From the NCBI GenBank assembly GCA_008711295.1, contig VUYV01000007.1, forward strand, positions 8,828,855 to 8,892,854: 64,000 nt of DNA, given 5' to 3'. Source of the DNA: Anarhynchus alexandrinus (taxonomy: Eukaryota; Chordata; Aves; Charadriiformes; Charadriidae). The notes under the pieces are model-generated. The model ran no database searches and was not told where the DNA came from. It saw only the letters and a list, made by a program, of their open reading frames with translations. This document shows, piece after piece, positions 35,291 through 48,200 of this stretch (position 1 is its first letter; every line of letters starts with the position of its first letter). The position numbers and the translations under genes were made by a program.

Positions 35291-38200
35291 GGTTAATGTG
35301 GCTATGAATGCATCGTCTCTTTCTTCCTTATTAGACTGCATCTGACGACATGAATCTGCTCAGGATGGGTTTGAAGCTTAATGGAAAGACTCTTTTTTTT
35401 TGTCTCAAATTTGAGGGATTTAGAAATACCTCAATTTTCTTAATCTATTACTTTATTACTGTTATTTAATAATCCTGTACAAAAGGAGTTGGGATATTTT
35501 CGTGCACACGAGTGGAAAGCCCCTGCCATGAAGATCCCTCACCTTTCCTATCCGTCCTTGTTCAATAATCTCCCATGCAAACATAATTTCCACTCCTGTA
35601 GTTACAGATATATTTAATTTTTTTTCCTCTTCTAGACTAACTGGGCTTTTATTCCTACTTTCTGATTTGTAAAGCAATTGCCACAGGACTGTGGCTCACT
35701 CAGGGTGCTTCTTGTGAGGTAGACAAGAAAGAAGTCTCTCTAGATGACGAAAGGTAAAGAAGCTGCTTTAAAAAATGTCCAGTTGTTGGCTGCCAGCTGT
35801 CAATGCTATCTAGGGCACTGACTTTTCTTGGCTTTTTCATGGAGCCATTGGAAATGACAGTAACTCGATTTTGCTGTTCTTGTGGTTTTGAAAATGTTTA
35901 ATTTCACTTAATTTCCAGAATACTGTTTAAGAGCATGAACACCATTTGTGCCTTCCGTATGCACAGTCAGGAGACAGCATACATAAACAAATACATCCAA
36001 CTGGAGAACACATGAGAAGGTGGCATAATATATCTACTTGATATCCCTCCTTCAAAAGAAATAAAACTTTATGGGGGAACATGAGAACTTTTCCCAAAGT
36101 TGTCCCTGCTTTGGGACTGTTGGAGTGGCTGAGAATGGAGGTATGTCCATGCTGCAAAAATTTATGGGAAAGTCGTAAGCTCCATGAAGTGCATGGAATT
36201 TGGATCGGATACAAGTCAGCCTCTCCATTACATGTCTACGGCTCTCTGCATATTTGTGATTATCCTTATGAATAATGTAAGCTACTGCTTTCAGATGGAA
36301 GAGACTTCGAGAAGGAGTTAGGGAACATGTCTGAGTGCTGATAATGAACTCAGAATAAGAAAAGATAAAGCAATTTGTCAGTGGATGGAGAAGTGCAGTC
36401 TTATGTAGAGCCAATAAAGTTTCTGGGTAAAGGAGCAAAAAAGTTTTTTTTTTTTTTCTTGTGGTCATCGCTTCCAGAACAATCTTTTCTTATTTTTTTT
36501 AATGCAAGTTACACAGTTGGTGAGGAAGAAATCAGATTAATGTCATTATGCGGTTAAAAAACAGTAGCTCTTATTTTGAAACACTGGTCTGCAAAAGTGG
36601 ATTTTTGTCATGGCAGTGACTCTTGAATCACTTGGAGACTGCTGTTGGACTTTTTTTTTAAATATTTTGTAAAAATGTAACATTTTGATTCCCAGAACAA
36701 GAAGAATCCTTTCTCCTTTCCAGGGAAATAAATTCTTTACGTATACTCCTCGAATTTCTCTTGCTGGGAAATCCAGCAGGAGGTAAAGATGCTGGAAGCC
36801 ATTTAAATGCTTCTAATGGGTAAGATGTTTACATTTCATGGGACCCATTTCAGAAGGGTCTGTTGTATGGAGGCAATTTGATAAACTCATCTAGGTCACC
36901 TGAGAAAATTGTGCTTAAAATTCATCCGTCAGCTTGTTTTCTCTGGGTGGGGTGTTGCAGTAGCTGGATGTGGGTCATTCATCAGGGAGGTAATGCATGT
37001 CTTCAGAGCAGCTACTCCTGCATCCTGAAATAAAATGAATTCTTCAAACAATTAATATAAAAGGAGAGCACGGTGGGAGGTTTTAATCTTTTCCTTGCCC
37101 TATCAGACTATTTTTAAGGGACTGCTGTAAAGAATTGCTGCTAGTATTATGTTGCGATGATGTATGGGATATACAGCTGTAGTCAGTTCTCCTACTGCTA
37201 TATAGCTGTTTGGGGCAGAAGGTAACTGTAGAATCTGAAGAAACCATCTCGGCAGCCTGGTAAAGCATTTCATTGATTTTGCTCATGCTTGTGGTAGATG
37301 CTGATGATGCTTAGGTATCGGTTACGTTTAGTAGTCTCACTCTCCTGTAGTTGGGAAGACTTCAGTCTAATTGCTGAACTTTTGCTAAAATTTTAATTTG
37401 GTGGCTACCCAAAATAATTTGGTTCAGGTTAGATTGTGAGATGCCAAGTTTTGTCCATTGAGAGCTCTGGTGTTTATCTGAAGGAAGATAAGGTCTTGCT
37501 AGAAATGTTCTTTCATCACCAACCTTCTCTCCTTATTGACAGTGAGAAGGACTTGGCATTTGATTCAACAACTCCATACTGGTGGTCCAGGTCCTCTGTT
37601 ATCTCTCCAGGAGTGTATGCCCATGTGGGACAAGACTATTTTGTGCCTCTAGGCTACCAAATCAGACTGTTTCTCCTGCTGTAGCAATCATGTGGCAAGG
37701 GAAGGGGAGGGAAAGGGGGAAGGTTAACTTCTAGTTCTGATTCATCACTTTTATTGAACTTAAATTCTTTTGTTTTAATGCACACTTGATTGAGCCAGCA
37801 TTTATTGAAACGGTTATGGTTTGTAGGAAAAAGAGACAGTTGAAGAAAGAACAAATGAATCTAATGTAAATCAAATACTTAATGCTTTTATAGAAACTAC
37901 AAAGCCTTAAATGTGTATTCTTAATGGTAATTTTACAAAACTCTACTAGGCATCTTCAGATGGAGGTGTGACAGTGATTGTTTCAGTCTGGAGATGGCTT
38001 TCCTTTCACATGCTAATCATCTGCTCATGGTGATATTTCTCAGCGTAGTTGCAGTCAGCGAATTGAATAATTTATGGAATGAATTTTGTTGTAAATTTAT
38101 TGTGTCACAAGCAGGTTGTAATTTCACTAACAGTACACTTAAGTTATTAAGTAAAAAAAAATAATGTGGTTGATAGGATCGTGCATTTGGAGGTTCTCTT

Positions 38201-40916
38201 GCTCCCTCCCCAACTAGTTCTCATCTTATATATTTTCAAACACAGTATTTACCTAATTTTTATTCAGAATCTGATCTGAGAAAGAGAGAGAGAGGACATT
38301 AACATAAATGGGTTTGCATTTGCACACCATTGTTGAATCTGGTAGTCGTAAACAAATTACAGAAGATTTTATATAGACAGAAATAGCATTAAAATGGCAT
38401 AGCTCCGTTGCAGTGCTGCCTTCGTTCCCTATTTGTTTCTGAGTAATTGTCCTCCGCTTACAAGTGATGAAGTGTTGAAGTTACAGGCAAATCTGCAGAG
38501 AGAAGCAGAGCCTCTTGTTTCTTCCCCAACTTTGGTGTTAAGATAATTGGGAGTCATTGCTAGGAAGTTGTTTCTGGCAGCACGGGGAAGGAAGAGACAC
38601 ACATCCCCTGCACCTGCCAGCGAGGGCTTGGACCAGTAGTGGCCTGGGGAGGTGCTTGGCCAAGCCTGCACAGTAAAAGGGAAGAGTTTGGTTGCCCTGA
38701 TTTTAGTCTTTTGTAGTTCCTTATGCCAGAAACCTGGCATACACCCCTGGGGTGTACTGGTATTTTCTGTCTTCACTGACAATATCTGCATATTACTCGT
38801 GGTAGTGTTTGTTTGGAGGCAAGTTAAACAAGCGTATGGTCTCACACGTCACGGTGTCCTCCGTGTTAAAGTAGAATATAAGGCAATAATACCATATCTA
38901 GGATTTTATGTTGGGAATGGGGAGCATTCATCAATCTCTTTTTGTTCCTGTACCCCAGTTATTTCCCGAGACATTTGTCTTTTTTGTTTTCAGCTTTCCT
39001 CTGAAAGCTCTCCTTGGTGTTTTGCCAGAGCAGCAAGGAGCTCAAGATCCTGTGTTTGCATTTTGGTTGTATAGTTTGTTTTACAGCTTCTCAGGTGAAG
39101 TCTTGCGCGGTGTTTGCAGGAATAACATGATTTTTACTGTTGGGTGGTACTTCTGAGCCTCCGTGAGAGGCCTGGAGAGGTTTATTGGTGCAACTTCTGG
39201 AGAGTTTTTCTACAATTTCAAAATGGCTCTTTTATAATTATAAAACAGCTGTTGAAACTGTATCTATTGCTAGTTGTAAGTCTTAGGACATGGGCATTTT
39301 GGGTAAAGGCCTGCTCTTCCATTGTTTTATATGTGCTGATATGTGCAGTTTTTTGCATCACCATAGCTATCATAAAGCCTGCCTGTCCTCTTCCAGGCAT
39401 TTTTTTTTTCGGTCCAGCTTCCTCTCTTCTCTGCCATCCCTTGGAGATACTGAAATGAGTTAACTGTGCCATTATGGTTTTGGTATCTGTTTTCATGTGC
39501 AGTAATGGAAGGTGACAACCGAATTTGGTAGTTACTGAATGGCCAGGGACCCCTCGTGCATTCCGCCATTTCCAGCAGGACTTTGGCAGCTGGAAGATTC
39601 ATGGAGCTGGAGCTTGTTGTGATATATAAATACCATGAAAGGCAGCAGTGTTGTGATTGTTTATTTAATTGTTTAAATATGCCAATGTTAATACATATAA
39701 TTACACAGTATAAACACATTTAATTACTTAAATGAGCTAAATATTTTTGCATATTAGTCTAAAATTGCAATCAAAAGTTCTCAGTGGGTGGCAGATTTAG
39801 AAAATAATTTTTTTCTCTGATGGATGGCTCTAAACATTTCTGTTAGGAGTAGAGGTGACGTAGGGCACAAATCCAGAGGACCACAACTGCATAATTTAAA
39901 AAATATGCAAAAAATAGATTTCCCTGGCTCATTCAGGTTTTAATGATGATATTGAAACTAGTTGTGTAGCAGGTGAAATGAATGAGTGCACTACTCTCCT
40001 CATGGAAATTGTAGATACTGATAGCATGTGATGAGTGGGTACAATATTTTATTTTCATTTTGTAGTGGGCATACTAACACAGAGGAGCAGTGAACTGGTG
40101 GTGCCAGTGCCAGGCTGGAGAGCAGGACTCTGCGCATCCTCGGCGGCTGTGCCAGGAAAGCCGCATGGCCCCTCGTCTTCAGCTTTGACCACACTTGTGC
40201 TACACTTGGGCTAGAAGTAACACAAATAAATCTCTCTTTTTAAAGCATTCCTCACGGTGTTAAATACTGGACTAGTCGATTAAATTACAATGGATTTGTC
40301 ACAATAATGTTTCAGGACTAAAGACTTCATTGAAATCTCCTGTATGGACTTCGGTTTCATTAGGTTGCCTCTCTCCGGCTACTTTCTCCTGCTACTGTAA
40401 ATTGCAGTTAAAATTGAGAAAGCATTTCTACATTTCATTCCTCAGATGAAATTCCTCTTAGAAGCACTGTATTGTAATTATGGTTGTGTGTGTTAAATTT
40501 TTAATTTGATTTTTATTTGTCTATTCAATTGATATAATTGATGTGCATCCCTTCTCCCTCAGGATACAGGTTAATAACCTACTAACCTCGGAATGAAGGA
40601 ATGATAAAAGGATACCACACTAGGGTTTAAGGGACCGTTTATAATATATGTTTTTATCTGTAGCCTTATTTTTTGTCCTTTGTAGCCTACAGCATTTTGT
40701 ACTTCCAAAGCCTTAATAGGCATTAAAAACATTAATTATTTTAACTTTAGTGAAAAGAACTATTCATACTGGACAAGGAAGCTAATTATATTACCATTTT
40801 GAATATCTTACAAAACAAAAGAGAAAAATGAGTTTTATAAATAGAATCAATTTCCGTGCATTGTATGAACAGGTACTTCTTGGTTGCTTTTGGTTTTGCA
40901 TTTGTTCAAACTGCAG
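35291..40916. other. Non-coding DNA, nothing recognised
   Basis: Mostly AT-rich unique sequence. A short AG repeat sits near 38281-38295, and T/A homopolymers lie near 36445-36458 and 38153-38161. Longer minus-strand frames such as 36052-36468 carry no recognisable motif and have low-complexity starts, so I do not call them. Confidence 0.5.
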
Positions 40917-41055
40917 AGGGGACTTGCCAAACAAGTAATACTTATAATCTACAAAAGATGATGGAAGTGGGTAAAAGAAATATTTATATAACATCAAGGC
41001 ATTTGCTAACTGTGGAGGATCATAAGATAACACTGGAGCAAGATAAAATGCAAAG
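40917..41055 (+). other. Weak exon-like segment
   Basis: A T-rich tract and ACTGCAG acceptor precede 40917, and a weak GTATCT donor follows 41055. The 139 bases are open in one frame (46 codons, polar, containing EVGKRNIYITSRHLLTVEDH). No family is recognised and the donor is poor. It is listed only because coding-like frames are rare in this AT-rich area. Confidence 0.12.
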
Positions 41056-44000
41056 GTATCTGGGTTAGGGTAAAATACTTTGCAAATTCATTCTTGATGC
41101 CTATTTTCTTAAGTGAAATAGGTCCTTTCCCAAGGTAGTGCATTAAGGATAATCACCCCTACATCACAGTCCAAAGTCAAATTTCCTACTGCAGTTGGAG
41201 CTGGAAGGTCAAGCTGTTTTGCCTGCTCCAGACCCAAAGAGAGTCAGAAATGTATTAGTACTGGGATGATGAAAATGCTAGAAAAGGCCCTCCTTTGCTG
41301 TGTGTCAGCTTGGGGACACTCACTGCTGTGAGCAGCCTCTCCCAACTCCCGCTCTTTGCCAAAAACCTGCTGCTTTGGGACTTCACAGCTGTCACTTGTA
41401 CCCTGGCAGGACACATCACTTTCCAGATTCCCTTCTGGTCCCTGCTTGCTTGGCGGGGCTCTGGTTGTTAGTTGGTGTGCAGCACTTCACAAAGATGCAT
41501 TTCTTCTGGGACACCAGTGTGCAAATCTCGCTGGAGTTCATGCTGAACCCTGGCCAAGCCTGAAGTTTATTCTAGCGGAGAGAAACGCTTTCTTCTAGGT
41601 TACGAAGCTGGAAATGGAGTGATTAAATGAGCCAGCAGTAAGTGCAGAATTAGCACATGGCTGAGTCCACTCTCTTCTGGATGACACTGGAGGTCTCGGA
41701 GGAATAGCCGGGCTGGGAGGACCGGGAGAAGAGTACCAGACCCAGCTGTTTTCTCACCTTCCCTTTTTGCTGAGGGAGTGAGTGCCCTGAAGTGCTTTGT
41801 AGTCAAACATTTCAGCAGAACAAGAAAACCTAGGTGTTGAGCGGAATAACTGAAATGCTCCCGAATACATTAAATAAACATCCCAAGACATACAAATCTC
41901 ATGCTTCAGAAAGTAACCAAGCTATCAGCTGCTTGAAAGTGGATAGAAAATTTGCCTTTGTAAGTTATCCAGTGCTGTGTTGGTGTGGGCTCTCTTGAGG
42001 CTTTCTCTGGAGGACCTGATGCTGAAGACACGAAGCTGCTGCATGGAGGCTTCCTCCCATCTTCTGTGGGAATCCCTGGGTTGGCAAATGAGCTCAGCGT
42101 CCTGCAGCCAAATGGAAACTTTCCTTGGTGTTGTGCCTGTTTAATTAACTGGTAGTACTGGATAAACAGTTCCCAGGTCAAATATTAAATGGGCCTGCTT
42201 GTCCTGCATTTTATCACAGTGCTATTCCAGTACCTTCCACATGTAGATCAAGGTTAAAGAGGGTCTGGAAAGAGCAGACATCTGTGCCCATTGTGCAGTG
42301 AAGGGTAATGAGCACTGGGGACTTTTTCTGAAATGCTTCAGCTGGATATGGAAATGAAAACTATTAAATTTGTAAGCCATGACTCTTGAGGGAGCTGATT
42401 GGTAACAAATGGCAGCATTTTCTGTATCTGGTAGGAAAGTCAGAGGACGCAACATCATATGTTTGTTGGCCAGTGGAGAGCTGCTTAAGACCTGAAAATG
42501 AGCATTTAATTGATTAGACATAACCTTCACATTTATTGAACTATTCCCAACCATTAAGAAGTTGCCTTTGCATGTTGGAAATAGTGAAAGCTATTGATGA
42601 AAGTGAGAAACTTGTACAAACTTCTTGGACTGCTCCCCATCCCAGCTCACACTCTTTGGCCATATCAACAAAGGCCAAATGATTTGCATTTACAATTGTT
42701 ATACTAAACAGGTATATGTGCAATCTTTACAGAAGCTAGCATAACCGGCTCTAATGCCTTTATAAATACATTCAGTGGTCATGGCCTGTTCTTGTCGGGA
42801 GAAAACTGATTTGCTGTGCGAATGTCAACTCTGAATTTCTTGATATGTGTGTATATAGTCTCATTTTTAAAGACGTATGACTAGAGAGACATAGCTTCCT
42901 TAAAAATTAACCTAATTGTAGTGTAATCTTGGACAGTCTGCATAGCAATATGAAAACTGCAAAGCAGGAGCTGGAGGGTTCATAAGCCATGAAGAGCTTT
43001 AGCAGCATAAACAACGTAAGATGAATGAGCCACATTGCTGGGGACGCCACTCCAACACCCAAATTGAATCAGAGACTCTGGGATTTAAAAATAATGTGGC
43101 TTTCTGCTGAGGTAAAGCAGACTCTGTTTTGTTCTGCCAGGGCTCGTCCCGGTTGCAGTCTTCAAGCAAAGATTTCAGCCAAAAGCAACAAATACATAAA
43201 TCATTGGGAGCATCCATCCTTGCTACAAGGAAGGGACAGATTCATCATCCATGGGTGGTCTTGTGCCCAAATGCTCGTTAGGCTTCTACCTGCTCTACAT
43301 GTACAATGAGAGGACGTGACTTCCTGGGGAGCAGGACGGGAACTGCGTTTGTTCACATGCACTGGCTTTTTAGGTCAGGCTTTTCTCATTCTTTATAGCA
43401 AGTTGCACCCACTAGTCAACAATATCATTGTTTGTCTTTATTACGTTGTTAGCTGTAGACAGGTATGAATCTGTGTGGGCAGAAGTGAACGGTTGGAGAG
43501 CTGATGCTGCAGAAAACAAGTGCTGTGCTGAGACTGTTGGGAATTTTCTTGCTGGTTCGCACTCGTCCCTGTCTGTAATAGTTCTTGCATCTTCTAGGGG
43601 AAAACCCAAGAACCTTAGAGGACGCTGGTGCTGCGTAATCTCTCCCCCAAAAGTATATCTTATTTTGCTCTCTGGTAGTCAAAGACTGACATAAACCTGA
43701 GGGTACAAAGTTTAATATTCTTTCTAAACTTATAATTAATTAGGAAATCTTGTTGTTTTTAATCTCGTTGTGTTTGTGCCTGCAGTGACTTCCTTTGGGA
43801 CAGTCCAACAGCATGCTTTATGAAAACATGTTTTGTTTTGACCCTGTTCATCTAGAATATCATCGTCTATAAGTACATTCTTTTTTTGCCTCTAGTATAC
43901 ATTTCCTTCTACTTATTAACATTGATTTTCATTTCCAATCCTGTTTCCGATTCCCCTGCTTTCCTCACTATCCTCTCCTGTGCTAATTACCCTCAAACTT

Positions 44001-45084
44001 TTATCTTTTCTACCAAACACATTAAAGAGCATAAACTTACCTTGTGACAAAAATGACTTGGTCAGGGTGTAATGCAAAGCTTTTTAATTATTGGAGTGCT
44101 AAAAGATGGGCACATATTTAGGGGTGCTGTGAAATCCCCTGTTTAAAGGTTTTATAGAGCAGGTTGTACTCATTCCTGCTTTAATACAGGGTTTTCTGCT
44201 TGAGCCAGTGTTGTATGTATAGCTTGTTGCTGTTAGTTGGATTCAACACCATTATTTTAGTTTTCATCCTTCTATTTCAGTGTTTATCCCCTGGTTGTTT
44301 TACTTTTTGCTAATTATGGCCTGTGGATCTCAGGCTAGGTATCTTGAAAATATTGGATTACTAACCCAACTGTTTGCTTTTTGTTGCTTGCTGACTGGCA
44401 CCACAGAGCCTGATTAAAATGCATTGTTACAGATGCCTGATGCTGTCACCTGCATCCCTCCAGAGGTGACTGGGGCTTACCCAGCTGGTTGATGCAGACA
44501 AGCAAAATGTACTGACCAGTGGTTTGCATTGGAGGAAAATGAAATGTAATTTCGCAGTTATGGCAGTACAGCAGGGAGATGGGAAAGGAGGGGAGGAGCA
44601 TGGCACAACCAGTGGGGAGTGGGTGTTTGGGAGGCTTCCTCAACATGCTGCTCACCCAACTGGGACAGAGGCTTCCTGAACAAACTTCACATCTTCTTGA
44701 TAAATTGACAACATTAAGAAAGGGATCGCTGTGCCTGTTGATAGAAAATCACTGCATGCAACAGGGAATTTCCATGGTGGGCTGTAATAAAGGATATTGG
44801 CACTCACCCTTTGAGACACTGGTGGTATTGGCGCTGGTGGTATATCCACGTGGTATTGGCAAACCATGGGATGATGAAAGCATGCACCTTTTCAATGGAT
44901 TCAGGACAATTTTGCAATGTCAAGCAGCTGGACTTTGCCACTTTCACTTGAAAACTCCCCCCCGCCCCCGCCCATGTTGTCAAAGATTTGACTTTTTGTG
45001 TTAATTCCCCTCTATGGTATGTGTTGGTTTCTTCTCCATTGTGTCAACATAATCAGTGAAAAATGGGTATTTCTGATGATAACA
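41056..45084. other. Non-coding DNA, nothing firmly recognised
   Basis: Unique sequence. Around 42975-43110 the text 'cataagccatgaagagcttt' hints at the same class of old interspersed repeat seen at 14850-15065, but it cannot be followed far. A C-rich run (44957-44974) and a small imperfect GGTGGTATTGGC-type repetition at 44820-44860 are present. No gene is supported. Confidence 0.45.
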
Positions 45085-45215
45085 TTTTGAGCAACTTCAG
45101 GCTTTATAGATTATATCTCACATCTTGAAGTGCACCCAAAAGCTGACTGCCAATGCAGTGTAGAAAGCAATAGGAGTTAATAATATATCCGAGTCTCCTG
45201 CCACGTCCTAAGGCT
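45085..45215. repeat. Ancient amniote interspersed repeat fragment
   Basis: The segment 'caggctttatagattatatc', 'acatcttgaagtgcacccaa' and 'aagctgactgccaatgcagt' closely matches an old interspersed repeat frequent in reptiles (recalled as 'gggctttataggttataa', 'caccttgaattgcacccgga' and 'agctgactggcagccagtgc'). I cannot name the family with confidence. Divergence is high and only this core is recognisable. Confidence 0.6.
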
Positions 45216-48200
45216 TTTTTCTTTGATATTATTCAAAATTTAGGCACCTTTCATATTAATTAAATGGTAACTTTCTGTATCCCACGATCAAACTATCCAA
45301 TAACGCTTGCTCAGAGCAATCAGGAATGACAAAAATAAAGTACTAATATAATTTTATTATGAATGATTTGATCCCTGGGGTTTCTATCATATTAAACAAA
45401 GAAACAAATTAACCAGTGACTGAATTAAGTGGAGGAACTTGCATCATGTCAAGGCAATAGATTTTTTCATAGTTAAGCTGCCAGCTACTTTCATGTTTCA
45501 AGTCCAGTTTCCAAGTTTCCCCACGAATTTGCTAGAAATAATCCTGCTGTCACGTGTCATTGCATATGTCAGCATGTAGCTGCTTTTTTTTTTTATAGTA
45601 AATGTAGTGAAGAAGATCAGAAGAGGAATTTTGAATGCATTATTCTGCATTTTCCAAATCTACTGAATCAATGATCGTTCATCAGGATAGTACCAGTGCC
45701 TTGGGTGGGGTTGTGAGATTCTGTCCTATGACAGGTCTTTGTGGACGGCTCTGGGCAGCATCTTCTGAGCCTGGCATCACCTGGTTGTGCCAGATGGGAT
45801 GCTCTCTTGCTTATTTACTCTCTTGCTTCCCAGCTTTTTAAACTAATTACCATCTTCTCTATTTCAGCTGTTAATTTTCTGTAGGATACCATTGCACATA
45901 TAGACTGTCAAATAGAAGAGGTTCACAACATTTCCCATATTTAGAAAAGTATTTATCGTAGCAAAGAAAAATATTTTGATAGGTGGAAGCTCTCTGGCAC
46001 AGCCTTCTCTGGAGAATATATGCTGCGGTGTGGGGTGCAGCAGGAGCAACTCTCTGCTGGAGGCTGCTCTGACCACGAGCCTTCCCCTCCGCACTCTGCT
46101 CCGATTTGTCCTGGGGACAGCTGTGGTCTGTCACACCGGGGACCCCTCTGTGTTACTGGGATGGTGCGAAAGAAGTTTGCTGGGATGTGGTAACTGACAT
46201 TGAAAAGCACCTGCGCCTCTCTAAGTGCTACTGCATATTATGCTATGTTAAATTTTATATTATAAGCATATATAAGTATATAATATATGATGCATTAAAC
46301 TTTGCCCTTTAGGGAACAGTCAGGTACAGAATGGGACCTGGGGTAGCAAAGCACTTTTAATTACCATGAAGGAGGCGAGATCATGTGGATTTCTCTCTGA
46401 GATGCACTTGGCCTTGCCAGCATTGAGGTGTAAAAGAGGACCAGATTTTCGACTCTAAATGCCTATTTTTTTTTCTTCAAGTTCAGACTTATGTTTGTGA
46501 GGCGGTTCCATGCTGGGACCATACCAGAGGACTTTGGAAATTATGTGGAGTTCAGGCATTTTACCCCTACAAGAGCCCATGTATCCAGTGCACAACTGAT
46601 CCCTTTACGGCTCTTACCCCTATTATTGTGAGCACAGAAAGTTTCCTCTTCTGCAGGAGCCAAAGCAGCTCTGAAATCGGAACTGAGCAGGAGCATCTCT
46701 GAACACAGTAATGAAAAAAATGTGTTTTCTGTATCACTCGTCTTAAGGCTTTGTGGTAATCACGTGCTGTTGAGCTTCTGACACGCACCCCTTCCTTACA
46801 ATGCTGGTGCGTGACCCCAGTTGGTGCGGAGGCGGGCTGTGAGTTCTGCCAGGCTCCCGCGCAGAACAGGAGCTACCCAGAGCGCACCGGCGTCTGATGT
46901 CGTGAATGTATATTATTTACTGACAAAATGCCAAGTGTGGGATAAGCACTTTCCTGGCTGAGACAATATTGATAAAGAATCCAGGAATCTGCAATGGAGT
47001 TGGGGTTTTAATTGCATTCCTGCCCCCAAAAGCTTGATTTCACGGTAAGATCAATAATATGTTAAAAACCGAGTACAGTAAAATAAGTGTATAATGTGCT
47101 TAAAATCTGTACGCAGTGCATTACCGCTTTGTTATTTACTTTGTTCTGTCTCATTGGGACCCAGTGCTGCAGTCTCCCCTGGCAGCGGGCTGTCAGCAGT
47201 CCTGGCTTGGTAATGGGGACATGGCAGCCGTGAAGTCTCCTGCGTCCTTGTGAGATGCAGCCCGAGTCCTGTTTATACTTGTTGGTTATTACTTAATGTC
47301 TTCGCTTTGGGGCTGTAACGGGCAGGTTTGGCACAGGGGCAAGCGTGGGAAGCTCTCGGGTCAGCCATTTGCCGAAACTGCTGTGGTTTGTCTGCATTTA
47401 GGATTGGGGCATGGTGTAGGAGCCAAACCCTTCCCACTCTGCATGGAGCTTCCCTTCATTTTGTACCTGCCCAGCCACGCTGCTGTGGGTCTTCAGTCCT
47501 CTTGGCAGCGATGCTCCACATCTGCTGCACCCAAGGGGTGAAGGACAGGGAACCTTATTAACTCCCTCAGCTTTAATACTGCATCTCATCCTAATATGCC
47601 GTATTGGGTGACTTTGGTCACGTATCTCTCTTTCTAGAAAAGATATTATTATAACATAAGGATTAATCAAAATTGGGGTAAGCTAAAGCATGCCCGTTCT
47701 GGTCAGCCTCTGGTTTCAGCAGTTGTTAAATAATGGGCAGCCTCTTGCTCCTCGCTATAAACATCTGGATGAGGACGCTGAAAGAATTAAATTTTGTGCC
47801 TGAAAAACGACATATTGAGTAGGAGCTCTGCTTTCATCTCTGTGATCATGTTTTTAGGAGAATACGCGCAGAGTCTCAGCGTTAACATTCTTTAACTGCT
47901 CCTCAAATTACTAATGCTTCACGTTGCTTTAATCCATTCTGCTGTAATAGCTTTATTAGATTAAACTCCCTGCTGAGCAAGTGAGGAACAGTGGGATTAT
48001 CACACTTCCCTTTGAACAGCCAGTAAAGACAAAATAAATGGTTAACAAAATAGAACAAATTCAGTTTGCAGGTGATCTGCAGTTCTCAGCCTCGTGGACT
48101 GTGGATAGGCTCCGAGCGTCCCTATTATTCCTTGCTTGAAAAATGCCTTTTTAGCAGCCTGAAGAAATTCCCGAGGTAAAAAAGAAGTCCTAATGGAATA

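Noticed and set aside
36052..36468. 138-codon minus-strand frame
   Set aside because: Starts in a T-tract-derived lysine run and shows no motif; flanking AT-rich DNA suggests chance.
44037..44095. Minus-strand segment with a CTTTTAG acceptor and a GTAAGT donor
   Set aside because: All three frames contain stops; it could only be a non-coding exon and nothing else supports it.
44579..45004. 141-codon plus-strand frame
   Set aside because: Contains a small imperfect repeat and a proline run from C-rich DNA; no family resemblance and no splice sites.
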